A stretch of DNA of 64,000 nucleotides from Flavobacterium sp. xlx-214 (lineage in GTDB: Bacteria > Bacteroidota > Bacteroidia > Flavobacteriales > Flavobacteriaceae): contig NZ_CP059431.1 in NCBI RefSeq assembly GCF_013874595.1, forward strand, positions 2,418,001 to 2,482,000. Direction: 5' to 3'. The notes beneath the pieces are model-generated. The model did no database searches. It saw only the letters and a list, made by a program, of their open reading frames with translations, and was not told the origin of the DNA. Below, in pieces: positions 35,183 to 43,820 of this stretch. Position numbers and translations under genes: made by a program. Position 1 is the first letter of the stretch. Every line of letters starts with the position of its first letter.

Positions 35183-36967
35183 TCAATCATCCTCATAAGT
35201 CTTAGCAATTTTTTCAATATTTAAACTACGTGCGCTAGCATCAAAAATCTCTTTGTAAACACCATTTTGTTTGTAAGCTTCTTCATGCGTTCCTGCTTCG
35301 GCAATTTTACCTTCTTTCATTGCATAGATAATATCTGCATCAATAATTTGAGAAATACTATGCGAAATAATAACCACCGTACGATTTTTCTTAATAGCAT
35401 CTAAACTGTTTTTAATTTGCTCTGTTGCAATGGCATCTAAACTTGCAGTAGGCTCGTCTAAGAAAATAATTGGTGGATTTTTTAAAAACATACGCGCAAT
35501 AGCAATTCGTTGTTGCTGCCCGCCAGATAAAGCTGTTGCTTTCGTATCATACTGATTGGGTAATTTTATAATTTGCTCATGAATGTATGCTTTTTTGGCA
35601 GCTTCAATCACCTCTTCATCGGTTGCATTTGTTTTTCCATATCGAATGTTTTCAGCAATAGATCCATTAAAAATGTGATTTTTTTGCAAAACCAAACCAA
35701 TATTTTCTCTTAAAAAATGAGTATCATAATCGTTTAAAGGAATATCATCTAACAAAATTTCTCCGCTTGAAGGCGTATAAAACTTGTCTAATAAATTAAT
35801 TATGGTGCTTTTACCAGCGCCCGAAAGTCCAACCAATGCTGTAATTTTATTGGCTTGAATGTTCATGTTGATGTTAAAAAGCGCTTTGGTACCATTGGGA
35901 TATGCAAATGAAACGTCTTTTAATTCAAAATTTCCTTTTAGTGATTCATTTTTAAAAGAACCCGATTTTTCTGTTTGCTCTTCGGCATTAATAATTTCAA
36001 AATAACTTTCAGAATAAATCATAGCGTCATTCATTTCATCGTAAATTCTATGCAATTGTCTAATTGGTGCCGATACGTTGTTGAATAATAATATATGAAA
36101 CATAATAGAACCTATTGACATAGAGCCGTTTAAAACAAAATATGCTGTAAGAATAATGATAATTACAATACCAAATTGCTCAATAAATGATTTTAATCCA
36201 TCAAAAAAGAAACTGGTTTTACGGGTTTGTAACTGATTATTAGTAAGTTCGTTTTGTAAATTGCGTTGTTTTTCAGATTCAATTTGTTCTCTATTAAACG
36301 ATTTAATAACGGTTATAGCATCAATAATACTAATAATACCTTGAGATTTAGATTCGCGAAAACCACGTAAATTTCTTCGCCAACCACTCAATTTTTCTGC
36401 TTGTTTCTTAGTAACTATAAAATAAATAGGCACAATACACAAACCTACCAAGCCTACATAAAAATTAGCCTGAAACATAAAAAACAAAGCAACAAATGCA
36501 TTGGCAAACAATGGTAAAATGTCTATAAAAAAGTTTTGTACCAAACGCGTAAGGCTCTCAATTCCTCTATCAATACGTGTTTGTAAACGTCCGGCTTCAT
36601 TGTCATTATCTGTAAAAAAAGATAATTTATAGGTTAATATTTTATCAACAATGCTTTGCGCAAGATCTTTAGATATGTAAATACGTAGTTTTTCGCCGTA
36701 GTATTTTTGTCCAAAAGTGATAAACGCATTTAAAATTTCTTTTAAAATTAAAACGATTGATATAAAAAGAAGTAATTTTAAACCAAGTTGCAATGCATTA
36801 GGTTTTGCTGAAATAAGCGTAATTTCGTCAACCGTATAACGCAATATCCAAGCATTTATTTGGGCAGTTAATGAACCTACAAAAGTTAATAAAAGTGTAC
36901 CAATTACCAACTTTCTGTAAGGTTTTACATACGGTCGTAAATGAGTAAATAAAGTAGTAACTTGCAT
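35183..36967 (-). CDS. MsbA-like ABC transporter, fused permease and ATPase
   Basis: A 594-residue half-transporter that acts as a homodimer. Six transmembrane helices lie in residues 1-320. The nucleotide-binding domain follows: Walker A is VGLSGAGKSTIINLLDKF near residue 377, the Q-loop is LVLQKNHIF, the signature is ALSGGQQQRIAIARM, and Walker B is IIFLDEPTASLD. Exporters of this group carry lipids, peptides or drugs. The substrate is not readable. The gene starts just downstream of a terminator-like hairpin on its own strand (36981-37016), is divergent from an AraC regulator, and precedes the AsmA-like gene. Confidence 0.92.
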   Translation of the reverse strand: MQVTTLFTHLRPYVKPYRKLVIGTLLLTFVGSLTAQINAWILRYTVDEITLISAKPNALQLGLKLLLFISIVLILKEILNAFITFGQKYYGEKLRIYISKDLAQSIVDKILTYKLSFFTDNDNEAGRLQTRIDRGIESLTRLVQNFFIDILPLFANAFVALFFMFQANFYVGLVGLCIVPIYFIVTKKQAEKLSGWRRNLRGFRESKSQGIISIIDAITVIKSFNREQIESEKQRNLQNELTNNQLQTRKTSFFFDGLKSFIEQFGIVIIIILTAYFVLNGSMSIGSIMFHILLFNNVSAPIRQLHRIYDEMNDAMIYSESYFEIINAEEQTEKSGSFKNESLKGNFELKDVSFAYPNGTKALFNINMNIQANKITALVGLSGAGKSTIINLLDKFYTPSSGEILLDDIPLNDYDTHFLRENIGLVLQKNHIFNGSIAENIRYGKTNATDEEVIEAAKKAYIHEQIIKLPNQYDTKATALSGGQQQRIAIARMFLKNPPIIFLDEPTASLDAIATEQIKNSLDAIKKNRTVVIISHSISQIIDADIIYAMKEGKIAEAGTHEEAYKQNGVYKEIFDASARSLNIEKIAKTYEDD

Positions 36968-36980
36968 TTTTTATTTAAAA

Positions 36981-37016
36981 ATAAAAAAGATTGCTGAGAA
37001 AACCCCAACAATCTTT
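36981..37016 (-). promoter_or_regulatory. Terminator-like hairpin in the leader of the ABC transporter gene
   Basis: On the minus strand an 11-bp stem, AAAGATTGTTG (37016-37006) with CAGCAATCTTT (36996-36986), contains one G-U pair and a 9-nt loop, and is followed by a run of six Ts. It ends about 15 nt before the ABC ATG. No minus-strand gene lies immediately upstream that it could terminate, so an attenuator is possible; it may also be a relic. Confidence 0.5.
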
Positions 37017-37101
37017 AAAAATAAATATGAAATTCAAAGTCTTATTTAAGAAATATAAATGTACTGATTATTAATCAATTAAAAAAATAAATTTTTAATA
37101 A

Positions 37102-37986
37102 ATGTCTGAAATTCAATTATTAGGCTTAAAAGATTTTAAAAACAAAAATGTAGACGAACAGTTTTACACCAATACTATTCCCAAACATTTGCAAAATAAT
37201 CACTCGCGTATTGAAAAAGCACATAAGCATAATTTCTACGCTGTTTTTTTATTTACTAAAGGTTTTGGAACGCACGAAATTGATTTTAATAAGTACGAAG
37301 TAAAACCAGGATCTGTCTTTTTTTTATATCCAGGGCAAACACATAGTTGGGAACTTTCAGATGATATTGATGGATATTTATTTTTTCATTCAGAAGAATT
37401 TTATGAAATAAATTATGTTCGAAATTCAATTAAAGATTATCCTTTTTTTGAATCAAACACTACTGAAAAATGCGTGCATTTAAATTTGGAACAAAAAGAA
37501 TTTATTGAAAAAATATTTGTTAGTATTTATCAAGAAAGCTTACAAAATCAATGGAAAAAAAAGCAGTTAATACTAAGTTATTTAACACAATTATACATCC
37601 ATTTAAACAGATATATTGAAACACACAGTGCCATAAACTTTACAGAATTAAGACATTATCAATCATTATTTGCAAAGTTTGAAAAACTGGTTGATCAATA
37701 CTTTAGTACTATTAAATCGGCAACACAATATGCTGATTTACTAAGTATTACACAAAAACACTTAAACAGAATCGTTAAGTCTATTTCTGGTAAAACAACC
37801 ACTGATATAATAACAGATCGCGTTATTTTAGAAGCAAAAAGACAACTTTTGTATACCAACAATTCATTAAATGAGATTGCTACCGATTTAGGTTTTGATG
37901 ATTATACTTATTTTTCTAAAAACTTTAAAAAAAGAGTGGCAATGAAACCATCCGATTTTAGAAAACTTTATAAAGAAGAAGAGTAG
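37102..37986 (+). CDS. AraC-family regulator with cupin N-terminus
   Basis: A 294-residue regulator. The N-terminal cupin domain shows KAHKHNFYAVFLFTKGFGTH and SVFFLYPGQTHSWELSDDID (residues about 40-100). The C-terminal AraC domain shows the first helix-turn-helix ATQYADLLSITQKHLNRIVK near residue 208 and the second LNEIATDLGFDDYTYFSKNF near residue 256, ending AMKPSDFRKLYKEEE. It is divergent from the ABC exporter gene, a likely target, with 134 bp between them. The last codons form one arm of the hairpin shared with the convergent DUF983 gene. Confidence 0.9.
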   Translation: MSEIQLLGLKDFKNKNVDEQFYTNTIPKHLQNNHSRIEKAHKHNFYAVFLFTKGFGTHEIDFNKYEVKPGSVFFLYPGQTHSWELSDDIDGYLFFHSEEFYEINYVRNSIKDYPFFESNTTEKCVHLNLEQKEFIEKIFVSIYQESLQNQWKKKQLILSYLTQLYIHLNRYIETHSAINFTELRHYQSLFAKFEKLVDQYFSTIKSATQYADLLSITQKHLNRIVKSISGKTTTDIITDRVILEAKRQLLYTNNSLNEIATDLGFDDYTYFSKNFKKRVAMKPSDFRKLYKEEE

Positions 37987-38018
37987 TTATTTTTGAACTT
38001 CCCCCTCTTCTTCTTTTT
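37972..38018. terminator. Inverted repeat built from the coding ends of two convergent genes
   Basis: A perfect 12-bp stem, AAAGAAGAAGAG (37972-37983) with CTCTTCTTCTTT (38005-38016) and a 21-nt loop. Each arm codes for a Lys/Glu-rich stretch near a C-terminus, and both stop codons lie between the arms. It is T-rich on the plus side after the second arm. Confidence 0.55.
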
Positions 38019-38358
38019 CGTAAAATAAATTCAACCACATTAATCGTGAAATTCTAAAATTGAAAGTTGATAATAGAAAAACTACTACTATAACTGCAAA
38101 AAACATTTTTAGAAAACCAACACCAGCTAGTAAACCTAAAACAAAAACACTAACCATTTCAGCAACAGTCAATGCATAGCTCATGTACATTGCGCCAAAA
38201 TAAAACCCTGGCTCGCGATGAAAAGAATAGTTACACTTATGACACTTTTCATGCATAACAGGCATTTTAAAAATTAAGGGATTTCCTTTTTCTTTAAAAA
38301 CTTTTGTTTCACCACAATTGGGACATGTGCCTTTTAAAACATTAGATACGTATGACAT
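37987..38358 (-). CDS. DUF983 protein with zinc ribbon and membrane helices
   Basis: A 123-residue inner membrane protein. Near the N-terminus there are two CxxC pairs (CPNCGE at residue 12 and CHKCNY at residue 39) forming a probable zinc ribbon, then the DUF983 signature FHREPGFYFGAMYMSYAL. Two further hydrophobic helices follow (VFVLGLLAGVGFLKMFFAVI). The C-terminus is Lys/Glu-rich. The function of the family is unknown. The start is the ATG at 38358, 17 nt from a TATCTTTG element. Confidence 0.9.
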   Translation of the reverse strand: MSYVSNVLKGTCPNCGETKVFKEKGNPLIFKMPVMHEKCHKCNYSFHREPGFYFGAMYMSYALTVAEMVSVFVLGLLAGVGFLKMFFAVIVVVFLLSTFNFRISRLMWLNLFYEKEEEGEVQK

Positions 38359-38375
38359 TTCTTCTTATTTTTGTA

Positions 38376-38383
38376 CAAAGATA
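38376..38383 (-). promoter_or_regulatory. Candidate -7 element (TATCTTTG) for DUF983
   Basis: Exact TAnnTTTG on the minus strand, 17 nt before the start. A TTTG lies 10 nt further upstream, too close for a normal -33 box. Confidence 0.5.
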
Positions 38384-38456
38384 CAGCATAAATCAAAGCT
38401 ATTGCTATCTAAAAAGCGCAAATAGTTGCAATATTCAGACATTAATATAATTTACA

Positions 38457-40151
38457 ATGTTATTTCATTCAAAAGATACAACTTCGTGTTTTATTCCATT
38501 TTCAGAAGATGTTTCCAAAATAGAACTTCCTGAAAAACTTAATTTTCCTTTTTATTACAAGGTTCATCCTTTATGTGAAATAGCTGCAAATGAAGTTCAA
38601 AGATACTTAGAAAACGAGTTTAATTCTGAGCATAATTTTGGATTAGATGCTACTAATGAATTATTACCTATTGGAAAAATGTTTGGGGTTTTAGTTGTTG
38701 AAAAAGAGGGTGTTTTGGGTTATTTAGCAGCATATTCAGGTAAATTGGCTAATAGTAACTCAGTTGCATTTTTTGTTCCTCCCGTGTTTGATATGTTGCA
38801 TGAAGATGGTTATTTTTTAATGAAAGAGAAAGACTTAAATGCCATTAATAGTGAAATTAATAACCTAGAAAACAATACTGATTTATTGGATTTAGAACAA
38901 AAAATAAAAACGTATCAAGTTGAAAGTGATCAAAAAATTACTGCTTTTAAACATGAAATGAAGCTTAAGAAAGAACAACGAAAAATGGTTCGTGAGAACC
39001 AAATAGGAAGCCTTTCTACAACAGATTTTGATGCTTTACAAAAAGAACTAGTCAAACAAAGTTTATATGATAAACATTTACTTAAAACTTTAAGTAATGA
39101 ACATCAATCAACTATTAATGAATTAGTTATTAAAAAACATGAATTTGAAAAAATAATTCAAAATCTTAAAGAAGAACGTAAAGTAAAGTCAAATCATTTG
39201 CAACAATGGTTATTTACCAATTACACCTTTTTAAATGCAAAACATCAATTAAAATCGTTAAAAAGTATTTTTGAAAATTCATTACATGGTTTACCACCTG
39301 CGGGTGCAGGAGAATGTTGTGCACCCAAATTATTTCAATATGCTTATAAACATAATTTAAAACCAGTTGCATTAGCAGAATTTTGGTGGGGACAATCTCC
39401 AAAATCCGAAATTAGAAAACACAAGCAATATTATCCTTCTTGTTGGGGTAAATGCGAGCCTATTTTAGGTCATATGCTACAAGGTTTGGAAGTGGAAGAA
39501 AATCCTTTTTTAAAGAATCCTGCAGAAGGTAAAAAATTAGACATTATTTATGACGATCCTTATTTAGTTGTAGTAAACAAACCTGCAGAATTTTTGTCTG
39601 TTCCTGGAATTCATATATCAGACTCTGTTTATCAACGCATTAAAAATCGTTACCCGCATGCTACCGGGCCCTTAATAGTGCATCGTTTAGATATGTCTAC
39701 ATCAGGCATAATGGTTCTAGCAAAAAATAAAGATGTACATGAAAATTTACAAAAACAATTTATTAAGCGTAAGGTAGCTAAAAAATATATAGCTCTTTTA
39801 GATGGCTTAGTGAGTGAGAATGAAGGAACTATTGATCTTCCTTTGCGAGGCGATTTAGACGATAGACCAAGACAAATGGTTTGTTATGAATATGGAAAAA
39901 AATCGCAAACAAAGTTCAAAGTTCTTGCAACAAACGTAAACGAAACTAGAATTGAATTTACACCTATTACGGGTAGAACGCATCAATTACGTATGCATTC
40001 CGCCCATATATTAGGTTTAAATGTACCTATTAAAGGCGATGATTTATATGGTACTAAGGCAGATAGATTGCATTTGCATGCTTTTTCCCTTGGTTTTTAT
40101 CATCCAATATCAAAAGAATGGGTTGTTTTTGAAGTAGCCCCTGATTTTTAA
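38457..40151 (+). CDS. RluA-family pseudouridine synthase with a long N-terminal extension
   Basis: A 564-residue enzyme isomerising uridine to pseudouridine in rRNA or tRNA. The catalytic domain occupies the last 200 residues (IIYDDPYLVVVNKPAEFLSV near 364, then HRLDMSTSGIMVLAKN with catalytic aspartate 412, and TGRTHQLRMH). RluA of E. coli has only about 220 residues. The first 350 residues here contain a globular part, a coiled coil (about 122-250) and a cysteine cluster, GAGECCAPKL (Cys287, Cys288) and YYPSCWGKCEPIL (Cys329, Cys333), compatible with metal binding. Long forms occur in other bacteria, but the role of the extension is unknown. Confidence 0.88.
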   Translation: MLFHSKDTTSCFIPFSEDVSKIELPEKLNFPFYYKVHPLCEIAANEVQRYLENEFNSEHNFGLDATNELLPIGKMFGVLVVEKEGVLGYLAAYSGKLANSNSVAFFVPPVFDMLHEDGYFLMKEKDLNAINSEINNLENNTDLLDLEQKIKTYQVESDQKITAFKHEMKLKKEQRKMVRENQIGSLSTTDFDALQKELVKQSLYDKHLLKTLSNEHQSTINELVIKKHEFEKIIQNLKEERKVKSNHLQQWLFTNYTFLNAKHQLKSLKSIFENSLHGLPPAGAGECCAPKLFQYAYKHNLKPVALAEFWWGQSPKSEIRKHKQYYPSCWGKCEPILGHMLQGLEVEENPFLKNPAEGKKLDIIYDDPYLVVVNKPAEFLSVPGIHISDSVYQRIKNRYPHATGPLIVHRLDMSTSGIMVLAKNKDVHENLQKQFIKRKVAKKYIALLDGLVSENEGTIDLPLRGDLDDRPRQMVCYEYGKKSQTKFKVLATNVNETRIEFTPITGRTHQLRMHSAHILGLNVPIKGDDLYGTKADRLHLHAFSLGFYHPISKEWVVFEVAPDF

Positions 40152-40171
40152 ACAAGCTTACAAAGTTTTTG

Positions 40172-40179
40172 TACCTTTG
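40172..40179 (+). promoter_or_regulatory. Candidate -7 element (TACCTTTG) for the GNAT-like gene
   Basis: Exact TAnnTTTG, 21 nt before the ATG at 40201, in the short gap after the pseudouridine synthase gene. Confidence 0.5.
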
Positions 40180-40200
40180 TTTAAGACTTAAAAGAAATGT

Positions 40201-41355
40201 ATGTATACAGTAGAAGTTAAGAATGCAAAGACCAAAAAGCAATTTTTGAACTTTCCTATAAAACTATATGCCCAAGATAAAAACTGGATTCAGCCTTTAA
40301 ATCAAGATATTGAAAAAGTTTTTGATCCAACTAAAAATAAATTATTTCAAAGAGGTGGAAAAGCTATTCGCTGGAATTTATTTAATGGAAGCGATGAAAT
40401 GATTGGACGTATTGCAGCGTTTGTCAACCCAAAGTACGAAGGAAAAGCACCTATTGGTGGAATTGGTTTTTTTGAGTGTATTGATGACCAAACAGCTGCC
40501 AACTATTTGTTTGATCAGGCAAAAAAATGGTTGCAATCTCATAATATGGAAACAATGGATGGTCCTATTAATTTTGGAGAGCGCGATCAATGGTGGGGTT
40601 TGTTAGTAGAAGGTTTTTATGAGCCTTTATACAACATGAACTACAATTTCCCCTACTATGTTGAATTATTTGAAAATTATGGCTTTAAAACCTACTTTAA
40701 TCAAGAATGTTTTGCGTTGCCTATCACACAAAAGTTACAACCTAAATTACATGAACGTCATGATGTTATTGCTAAAAACAGCGATTTTAGAGCTGAGTAT
40801 TTGAATATTAACGATCTTGATAAATATGTAGCCGATTTTGTTTTTGTGTATAACAAAGCTTGGGCTTCACATGGTGGTGGAAAAGATATGAGTTTATCTC
40901 AAGGAAAACTTATTTTTAAAACAATGAAACCTGTTATAGACCCTAAAATAGTTTGGTTTGTTTATTATCAAAACAAACCTGTAGCTTTTTGGCTTAACCT
41001 TCCTGACTTAAACCAATACTTTAAGCATCTTAATGGAAAGTTTGGTTTATTTCAAAAGATAAAATTTATGTATTATAAGTTATTTCATAAAAGTAAACGT
41101 GTTGTAGGTGTTGCTTTTGGAGTGGTACCAGAATGGCAAGGAAAAGGCGTAGATAATTATATGGTAATTGAAGGACAAAAAGTAATGGCTTCTCAATTAT
41201 CTTATACTGATTATGAAATGCAGTGGATAGGTGATTTTAATCCTAAAATGATTAATGTAGCTAAAGGTCTTGGCGCTGATTTAAGTAGAAAACTAAGAAC
41301 TTATCGATACCATTTTGATGAAACTAAACCAGTGGAAAGACATAGAAATATATAA
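40201..41355 (+). CDS. YghO/GNAT-like protein
   Basis: A 384-residue cytoplasmic protein. It resembles the family that includes E. coli YghO and proteins annotated as GNAT acetyltransferases (FINFPIKLYAQ-like N-terminus, IGGIGFFECIDDQ near residue 81, GPINFGERDQWWGLLVEGF near residue 121, VVGVAFGVVPEWQGKGVDNY near residue 301, which is the acetyl-CoA loop equivalent, then EMQWIGDFNPKMINVAKGLG). The substrate is unknown. The start is the ATG at 40201; another ATG at 40197 is in a different frame. Confidence 0.78.
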   Translation: MYTVEVKNAKTKKQFLNFPIKLYAQDKNWIQPLNQDIEKVFDPTKNKLFQRGGKAIRWNLFNGSDEMIGRIAAFVNPKYEGKAPIGGIGFFECIDDQTAANYLFDQAKKWLQSHNMETMDGPINFGERDQWWGLLVEGFYEPLYNMNYNFPYYVELFENYGFKTYFNQECFALPITQKLQPKLHERHDVIAKNSDFRAEYLNINDLDKYVADFVFVYNKAWASHGGGKDMSLSQGKLIFKTMKPVIDPKIVWFVYYQNKPVAFWLNLPDLNQYFKHLNGKFGLFQKIKFMYYKLFHKSKRVVGVAFGVVPEWQGKGVDNYMVIEGQKVMASQLSYTDYEMQWIGDFNPKMINVAKGLGADLSRKLRTYRYHFDETKPVERHRNI

Positions 41356-41357
41356 AA

Positions 41358-41389
41358 AATGTTCCCAAAAAATATTTTTTGGGAACATT
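41358..41389. terminator. Strong bidirectional terminator
   Basis: A perfect 15-bp stem, AATGTTCCCAAAAAA (41358-41372) with TTTTTTGGGAACATT (41375-41389) and a 2-nt centre. It is placed between the convergent GNAT-like and ureohydrolase genes. Confidence 0.85.
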
Positions 41390-41402
41390 AAAATTTATTC
41401 TA

Positions 41403-42479
41403 TTAAAAAGTAATACTATCTCCTACTTTCATTCCATTGTTTTTAGCGTAAACACCGCACATGTGGAACAATAATCGGGCACCTACGTTTCCGTCCCAAT
41501 CATCATCACCTGGTGCAACTTCTACTAAATCCATTCCAATGATGTTTTTATTAGATGCGCCTAACTTATCTAACAAATAAGTAGCTTGTTCAAAAGTTAG
41601 CCCTCCAGGAACTGGTGTACCTGTATTAGGGCAATACCAACGCTCTAAAGCATCAATATCAAAACTTACACAAACATTTTGCGGTAAATTTGCTAAAATT
41701 TCATCACACTGTTCTTTCCATGTTTTTCCTTCAAAAGCATTTGCTTTTAAATCGGCATCAGTATACACTTTCACTTTATCAAAAGATTTTACAACATCAA
41801 CTTCTTGCTGACAAAAATCACGAATACCTACTTGAACCAATTTCGAAATTTGCGGTAACTGAATAGCATTGTACATAATTGATGCGTGTGAATGTGTAAA
41901 ACCTTCGTAAGCAATACGTAAATCCATGTGTGCATCAAAATGTAAAATTCCAAAATTATCATATTTAGAAGCCAATGCTTGATAATAACCTAGAGGTGTA
42001 GAGTGATCACCACCTAAAAGAACCACTTTTTTATCTTGATTCATCCAAGACAATACTTTATCTTTTACTTCTTGATTTAATTGAGCTGTAGCTTTATTGA
42101 TTTTATCTAAATCGCCTTGTAATACAGGAAATGTTTCTACATCTTCCCCATTTTCTAAAGCTTCAATAATAGGTTGCGCTAAGCTTTTATATTTAGCACT
42201 GTTGCTAGCCCAAGATTCTGGAGCTTCATCCATATAAATACCTAATTTCCATAATTCAGGAAATTGTTGGTGTAATAAATCTACCTGAAAAGAAGCGTCC
42301 ATGATAGCATCCGGTCCTTCAGAAGCACCTGCACCATAACTTACAGTAACTTCCCAAGGCACAGGAACTACAATAATTTCACTTTCTTCAGCTGTAAAAG
42401 GCAAACCATAAATGCTAGCATCTGCTAAACCTGGTTGCGACGGATCGAATGAATCAATTTTTTGTTGTTTTGCTGACAT
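41403..42479 (-). CDS. Arginase/agmatinase-family ureohydrolase
   Basis: A 358-residue manganese enzyme of the ureohydrolase fold, which hydrolyses guanidino or related C-N bonds. The metal motifs are VLLGGDHSTPLGYY near residue 154, FDAHMDLR near residue 179, and FDIDALERWYCPNTGTPVPG near residue 273. The usual DP after the last metal motif is ER here. Annotation as agmatinase is customary, but arginase, formimidoylglutamase or another reaction are not excluded. It lies 14 nt downstream of kynureninase and is the last gene of that operon, which hints at a role in tryptophan catabolism or nitrogen release. Confidence 0.85.
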   Translation of the reverse strand: MSAKQQKIDSFDPSQPGLADASIYGLPFTAEESEIIVVPVPWEVTVSYGAGASEGPDAIMDASFQVDLLHQQFPELWKLGIYMDEAPESWASNSAKYKSLAQPIIEALENGEDVETFPVLQGDLDKINKATAQLNQEVKDKVLSWMNQDKKVVLLGGDHSTPLGYYQALASKYDNFGILHFDAHMDLRIAYEGFTHSHASIMYNAIQLPQISKLVQVGIRDFCQQEVDVVKSFDKVKVYTDADLKANAFEGKTWKEQCDEILANLPQNVCVSFDIDALERWYCPNTGTPVPGGLTFEQATYLLDKLGASNKNIIGMDLVEVAPGDDDWDGNVGARLLFHMCGVYAKNNGMKVGDSITF

Positions 42480-42493
42480 TTTTTAATCAGAGA

Positions 42494-43774
42494 TTATGAT
42501 AATTTGTTTAAAATTCCTTGTTTTAAGATTTGACCAAATTCGTACATTTCTTCGAAAGAAGTATACAATGGCACTGGTGCTAAACGAATAACCGCTGGTT
42601 CTCTCCAATCAACAATTACGCCTTCTTTCATTAAATAATTAAATAAATCGCGACCTTGACCATGTAAGATAACTGATAATTGAGAACCTCTTTCAGTTGG
42701 ATTTTTTGGTGTGATGATTTCTAAATTTGCTCCTGTTTCAGCAGCAACTTCCTCAACAATATACTCTAAATAAGATGTAATTAAATTACGTTTTGCAATT
42801 AAAGCATCCATACCAATTTCGTCAAACATTTCAACAGATGCTAAATAAGGTGCCATTGCCAAAACACCTGTGCAAGAACTTTGCCAACCTAAAGCACCAT
42901 CATTTGGTGTATATTCTGGTTCCATTAAAAAACGACGCTCCTTATTATGACCGTACCAACCACCAAAACGGTTTAGATTTTTATCGTGGTGTTTTTCATG
43001 AACAAAATATCCTGAAACACTTCCTGGACCAGCGTTCATGTACTTGTAGCTACACCAACAAGCAAAATCTACATTCCAATCATGTAAATGTAATTCTATG
43101 TTTCCAGCAGCATGCGCTAAATCCCAACCTACATTAGCACCCACTTTATGACCTGCTTCTGTAATGGTTTTCATATCTAGCACTTGGCCTGTATAATAAT
43201 TGATACCACCAATCAATACCAATGCCAACTCATCTCCTACTTCATTAATTTTAGCAATAATATCTTCTGTACGTAAATTATGTTCGCCCTCTCTACGCTT
43301 TACTTCTACAATTGCATCCTTTGGATCAAAACCATGAAACTTCACTTGTGTTTGAAACATATACTGATCACTTGGGAATGCTTTCTCTTCACAAACAATT
43401 TTAAAACGCTTTGCTGTTGGATTGTAAAATGAAACCATCATCATATGCAAATTTACCGTTAAAGTATTCATTACAGACACTTCACTTGGCTTAGCACCTA
43501 CTACTTTTGATAATGGATTTGAAAAACGTTCGTGGTAATCCCACCAAGGTTTTTCAGCATAAAAATGTCCTTCAACAGCTAAGTTTCCCCAGTCGTTCAT
43601 TACATCTTCTACATATTTTTTAGCTCGTTTTGGCAATAATCCTAAAGAGTTTCCTGTAAAATAAATTGTTTTCTTTCCGTTAACTTTAGGAAATTCAAAT
43701 TCACTTTGATATTTTGACAACGTATCTTGTGCGTCTAATGATTGCGCAAATTCACGAGTATTTTGAAAATTCAT
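42494..43774 (-). CDS. kynU: Kynureninase
   Basis: A PLP enzyme that cleaves kynurenine to anthranilate and alanine, or 3-hydroxykynurenine to 3-hydroxyanthranilate, in tryptophan catabolism. Signatures are IYFTGNSLGLLPKRAKKYVE near residue 37, SVMNTLTVNLHMMMVSFY near residue 99, NVGWDLAHAAGNIELHLHDW near residue 214, and the PLP lysine in CWCSYKYMNAGPGSVSGYF near residue 240. At 426 residues it is full length. It is followed by the ureohydrolase gene and preceded by tcdA at 46 nt. No other kynurenine-pathway gene is visible in the window. Confidence 0.96.
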   Translation of the reverse strand: MNFQNTREFAQSLDAQDTLSKYQSEFEFPKVNGKKTIYFTGNSLGLLPKRAKKYVEDVMNDWGNLAVEGHFYAEKPWWDYHERFSNPLSKVVGAKPSEVSVMNTLTVNLHMMMVSFYNPTAKRFKIVCEEKAFPSDQYMFQTQVKFHGFDPKDAIVEVKRREGEHNLRTEDIIAKINEVGDELALVLIGGINYYTGQVLDMKTITEAGHKVGANVGWDLAHAAGNIELHLHDWNVDFACWCSYKYMNAGPGSVSGYFVHEKHHDKNLNRFGGWYGHNKERRFLMEPEYTPNDGALGWQSSCTGVLAMAPYLASVEMFDEIGMDALIAKRNLITSYLEYIVEEVAAETGANLEIITPKNPTERGSQLSVILHGQGRDLFNYLMKEGVIVDWREPAVIRLAPVPLYTSFEEMYEFGQILKQGILNKLS

Positions 43775-43820
43775 TGTATTTATATTTTTCTGTAAATTAA
43801 TAATTTTTATCCTATAATTC

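Noticed and set aside
42793..43137. 114-codon plus-strand frame inside kynU
   Set aside because: Kynureninase is complete on the other strand, and the frame has no start context or family signal.
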